DNA from: Bin87 sp034423595
Lineage (GTDB): Bacteria; Chloroflexota; Dehalococcoidia; Lucifugimonadales; UBA3495
DNA: 64,000 nt
Reading direction: 5' to 3'
Assembly (NCBI GenBank): GCA_965207025.1
Contig: OZ242258.1
Location: 2,542,001 to 2,606,000, forward strand
The notes under the pieces are model-generated. The model was not told the DNA's origin. It saw only the letters and a program-made list of their open reading frames with translations, and ran no database searches. Position numbers and translations under genes: made by a program. Positions 61,647-64,000 of the stretch are shown here, piece by piece (the stretch's first letter is position 1; every line of letters begins with the position of its first letter).

Positions 61647-63053
61647 CTATCTGGATTCCTGCTTTCGCAGGAATGACGCCTTTTCAACATCGCCGCGAAT
61701 TTGCGCTTCCGACCGTTGGACGCCATCGCTCACGAACACGGGGTATCGTTCCGGCGTTCTGAGTTTCCGGTATTGGTCGGGCAACTTCGCCAGACTGTTG
61801 GCGACGCGCTGGCGGGCGGTGTCGAGGGGGCTGGACGGAAGGATACGCCGGCCGTCGGCCATTGCGAGGGTGAGCAGTGGTTCGCCGGAGTTATGTCGCT
61901 CGTCCTCCAGCGCGATCACGTCGCCGGCCATCTTGCCGTCGGCGTCGTACCGGCGGAAGATCTGCTTGCCGCCGGGGAGGGACGCCTTGCCGACGCTGAG
62001 TTTCATCACGGGCCGGCCGTCGTAGCACACCATCTTGTAAACCATGTCGCAATACGGGGCGTCGGCGGACACACCGACGCGGGTGCCGACACCGAACATG
62101 TCGATGGGCGCGCCGCCCTGGATCAATCGCTCCAGCTCGTACTCGTCCAGGCCGCCGCTGGCGACGATGCGCACGTAGCTCAGGCCGGCGTCGTCCAGGA
62201 TGCCGCGCACCCTCCGGCTGAGATCATCGAAGTCGCCTGAGTCCAGGCGCACGCCGGTCAGGCGATACCCGTCCGCCTCCATTTCCTTTGCCACGTCAAC
62301 GGCGACGTGGGCCGCGTTGATGGTGTCGTAGGTGTCCAATAGCAGGATACTGCGGTCGGGGAACCGTCGAGCGTAAGCGCGAAAGGCTTCGGCCTCGTCG
62401 TCGAAGCTGGTGATGTACGAGTGGGCCATGGTGCCGGTGGGCGGGATGCCGTAGCGCCGGGCGGCCAGAACGTTGCTGGTTGCGCCGAAGCCCGCCATGT
62501 AGGAGGCGCGCGCCATCCGCAAGGACGCCTCGGATCCGTGGGTGCGGCGGGCGGCGAAGTCTGCCAGCGGGCGCCCGTCCGACGCGTCCACGCAGCGGGC
62601 CGATTTGGTCGCCAGCAGGGTCTGGTACTGCACCTGGTTGATGACGATGGTTTCGGCGAGTTGGGCCGCGATGACGGGCGCGGTCACTTCCAAGACCGGC
62701 TCATCGGTGAAGAAAAGGGACCCCTCAGGCATAGATCGCACGCTGCCGGTAAACCGGAAGTCGCGCAGGTACGCCAGAAATTCCTCAGTGAAGACGCCGG
62801 TGTCGCGCAGATAGTCCACGCTGGCGTCGTTGAAGGACAACGCTGCCAGGCAGTCGAGACCGTCATCCACGCCGGCGGCAACCAGATAGCCCCGGTCGGG
62901 CGGGTATTCGCGCACGTACAGGCTGAAGGTGGCTTCGCCGTCCATCCCTTCGGCGAAGTAGGATTGCGCCATGGTCAGCTCGTAGAAGTCGGTCAGCAGG
63001 CCGATATCGCCGGCCGGTAAGGGAAGGTAGGGCTGTTCGATCCGGTTGGCCAT
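61647..63053 (-). CDS. pncB: Nicotinate phosphoribosyltransferase
   Basis: 468 aa. Type II PRTase-like barrel: LLTDFYELTMAQSYFAEG, DFAARRTHGSEASLRMARAS (phosphohistidine region), YGIPPTGTMAHSYI, GVRLDSGDFDDLSR, and the GVGTRVGVSADAPYCDMVYK loop. It converts nicotinate and PRPP to nicotinate mononucleotide. The last nine residues (SFLRKQESR) are encoded by a dispersed intergenic repeat (61651-61680), which therefore supplies the stop. Divergent from rph. Confidence 0.93.
   Translation of the reverse strand: MANRIEQPYLPLPAGDIGLLTDFYELTMAQSYFAEGMDGEATFSLYVREYPPDRGYLVAAGVDDGLDCLAALSFNDASVDYLRDTGVFTEEFLAYLRDFRFTGSVRSMPEGSLFFTDEPVLEVTAPVIAAQLAETIVINQVQYQTLLATKSARCVDASDGRPLADFAARRTHGSEASLRMARASYMAGFGATSNVLAARRYGIPPTGTMAHSYITSFDDEAEAFRAYARRFPDRSILLLDTYDTINAAHVAVDVAKEMEADGYRLTGVRLDSGDFDDLSRRVRGILDDAGLSYVRIVASGGLDEYELERLIQGGAPIDMFGVGTRVGVSADAPYCDMVYKMVCYDGRPVMKLSVGKASLPGGKQIFRRYDADGKMAGDVIALEDERHNSGEPLLTLAMADGRRILPSSPLDTARQRVANSLAKLPDQYRKLRTPERYPVFVSDGVQRSEAQIRGDVEKASFLRKQESR
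61651..61680. repeat. Dispersed GTCATTCC-type palindrome forming the end of pncB
   Basis: ctggattcctgctttcgcag continues gaatgacgcc, an inverted repeat with arms attcctgc / gcaggaat. Read on the minus strand it encodes SFLRKQES at the pncB C-terminus. Confidence 0.8.
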
Positions 63054-63187
63054 GGCAGTCTGCTACCGCCGGCAGGAAACGCTGCGTGAGTGGTTCGCCG
63101 GCTGGAAGTGTCCGCATTATCGGGCGGGCCGGCAACGGTGTCAAACGTCGGTTACACTGTCTGCATCACTGTTGAGGATATGCCAAT

Positions 63188-63916
63188 ATGAACAGTCCCA
63201 CCATCCGCCACGACGGGCGGGCGCGCGATCAGCTGCGCCCGGTGCGCATCACGCCCGGCTGCCAACCCTATGCCGAAGGCTCGGCCATGATCGAAATGGG
63301 AAACACCGCGGTGCTGTGCGCCGCGTCGGTGGAGGAAGATGTGCCACGATGGATGCGCGGGCGCGGCACGGGCTGGGTCACCGCCGAGTATGACATGCTG
63401 CCCCGGGCCACGTCATCACGCCGTCGGCGCGACCGGGACTCAGGGCGCACCGCCAGCCGATCCCAGGAAATCCAGCGGCTCATCGGACGCTCCCTGCGCG
63501 CCGCCGCGGATCTGCCGGCGCTGGGCGAGCGGGCCATCTACCTGGACTGCGACGTGCTACAGGCCGACGGAGGGACACGCACCGCCGCCATCACCGGGGC
63601 GTACGTGGCTTTGCATCTGGCGATGCAGGGGTTGGTGGACAGTGGGCGGCTGGAGCAAGTCCCCCTGCATTGCGCCGTCGCCGCCATCAGCGTGGGGCTG
63701 CACGACGGCGAGTTGTTGCTGGACCTGGACTACGCCGAGGACTCCACCGCCGACGCCGATTTCAACATCGTGATGACCGACGCCGGGGATTTGGTGGAGA
63801 TACAGGGTACGGCAGAAGGTATGGCTTTCCCACGCCACCGGGTCGGCGAGGCGCTGGCGCTGGCCGCGAGAGGGATGGAGACGTTATTTGGGGCGCAGCG
63901 GGGGGCGGTGGGGTGA
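63188..63916 (+). CDS. rph: Ribonuclease PH
   Basis: 242 aa. RNase PH core: IRHDGRARDQLRPVRITPG, EGSAMIEMGNTAVLCAASVE, GWVTAEYDMLPRAT, IQRLIGRSLRAAADL, DCDVLQADGGTRTAAITGAYVAL and DADFNIVMTDAGDLVEIQGTAEG. It trims tRNA 3' ends by phosphorolysis. The C-terminus ends shortly after this core, as usual. The last 33 bp overlap a minus-strand coding end. Confidence 0.96.
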   Translation: MNSPTIRHDGRARDQLRPVRITPGCQPYAEGSAMIEMGNTAVLCAASVEEDVPRWMRGRGTGWVTAEYDMLPRATSSRRRRDRDSGRTASRSQEIQRLIGRSLRAAADLPALGERAIYLDCDVLQADGGTRTAAITGAYVALHLAMQGLVDSGRLEQVPLHCAVAAISVGLHDGELLLDLDYAEDSTADADFNIVMTDAGDLVEIQGTAEGMAFPRHRVGEALALAARGMETLFGAQRGAVG

Positions 63917-64000
63917 TGCCTCGATGGCTGAGCGGAGTGTATCGTTGATGCGCTTTTGCCAATCGGGTCCGCTTTCGAGGAAATGGGCCAGCACGTCGGT
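63884..64000 (-). CDS. BrnA-like antitoxin, C-terminal part
   Basis: No start codon lies in the window; 38 codons read from the window edge on the minus strand to TAA at 63884-63886. The sequence TDVLAHFLESGPDWQKRIN, continuing DTLRSAI, matches the conserved C-terminus of BrnA / DUF4415 antitoxins (DxxVLxxF...G.GWQxRIN..LR). Such proteins have a ribbon-helix-helix DNA-binding fold and repress their own brnTA operon. A BrnT toxin gene would be expected just upstream, beyond the window. It overlaps the rph 3' end in antisense by 33 bp. Confidence 0.65.
   Translation of the reverse strand, partial: TDVLAHFLESGPDWQKRINDTLRSAIEASPHRPPLRPK

Noticed and set aside
1..64000. CRISPR array, prophage or known defence island
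   Set aside because: No regularly spaced direct repeats of CRISPR length, no cas-like, integrase or phage structural genes were seen; repeats present are short palindromes at gene ends.

Overview
The window looks like chromosomal DNA of a GC-rich, free-living bacterium. My best guess is a Chloroflexota (Dehalococcoidia / SAR202-like) genome. The basis is the gene mix: a split MaoC hydratase with SDR paralogs, a luciferase-like flavin oxidoreductase, a class III CoA-transferase, a CitE-like lyase, an HpaB-type monooxygenase, giant FtsX-like permeases, a DUF2277 protein, and many short palindromic intergenic repeats. This placement is an inference; no rRNA or other phylogenetic marker was available to test it.

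Layout. 1-2.5 kb: the tail of a DUF1989 protein, then a small unknown gene (813) whose 3' end is hit by a complete IS4-like element with perfect 17-bp inverted repeats and an 11-bp target duplication. 2.6-8.5 kb: selB, a small protein plus retropepsin-like aspartyl protease pair, nurA, a stand-alone CinA-type amidase and a membrane-anchored HExxH protein. 8.5-15 kb: a lipid / acyl-CoA type cluster (two MaoC-fold genes, two near-duplicate SDRs), a second exported HExxH protein and a luciferase-like monooxygenase. 15-21 kb: small membrane proteins, DoxX, purA, an M24 aminopeptidase and a solitary pstS. 21-24.5 kb: a SulP transporter and a ThDP-dependent enzyme, divergently arranged, each broken by one in-frame TAG. 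24.5-29.8 kb: HpaB-type monooxygenase, acetyl-xylan-esterase-like hydrolase, sulfotransferase, MFS transporter. 29.8-34 kb is an accessory patch: tiny unknown genes, an IS6-like transposase, a 5'-truncated acyltransferase and a frameshifted kinase-like gene. 34-36.4 kb: nth-argC, tRNA-Glu with its own terminator, and a 63-aa protein. 36.4-41 kb, minus strand: dehydroquinase-like protein, protoglobin, PAC2 protein, fluoride channel, DUF4058, sarcosine-oxidase-like enzyme. 41.4-45.8 kb, minus strand: SMP-30, class IV aminotransferase, beta-hydroxyacid dehydrogenase, two small HEPN-like paralogs (one frameshifted), a PhnD-like binding protein. 46-54 kb: a coiled-coil protein and two 1.1-kaa FtsX-like permeases. 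54-64 kb: CitE-like lyase, CoA-transferase, UDP-glucose dehydrogenase, DUF2277, a cysteine-cluster protein, NAD formate dehydrogenase, fused ETF beta-alpha, pncB, rph and the end of a BrnA-like antitoxin.

Function. Most of the window is catabolic and housekeeping: acyl-CoA and organic-acid handling, flavin and NAD oxidoreductases, ETF, NAD salvage (pncB). No complete CRISPR, phage or known defence locus is visible. The least explained structures are: (i) a dispersed ~130-bp element ending in three 10-bp repeats, upstream of two unrelated genes; (ii) the paired amber codons at about 22.5 and 23.0 kb; (iii) a dehydroquinase-fold protein lacking its catalytic residues, directly downstream of a protoglobin; and (iv) the small-protein / aspartyl-protease pair.
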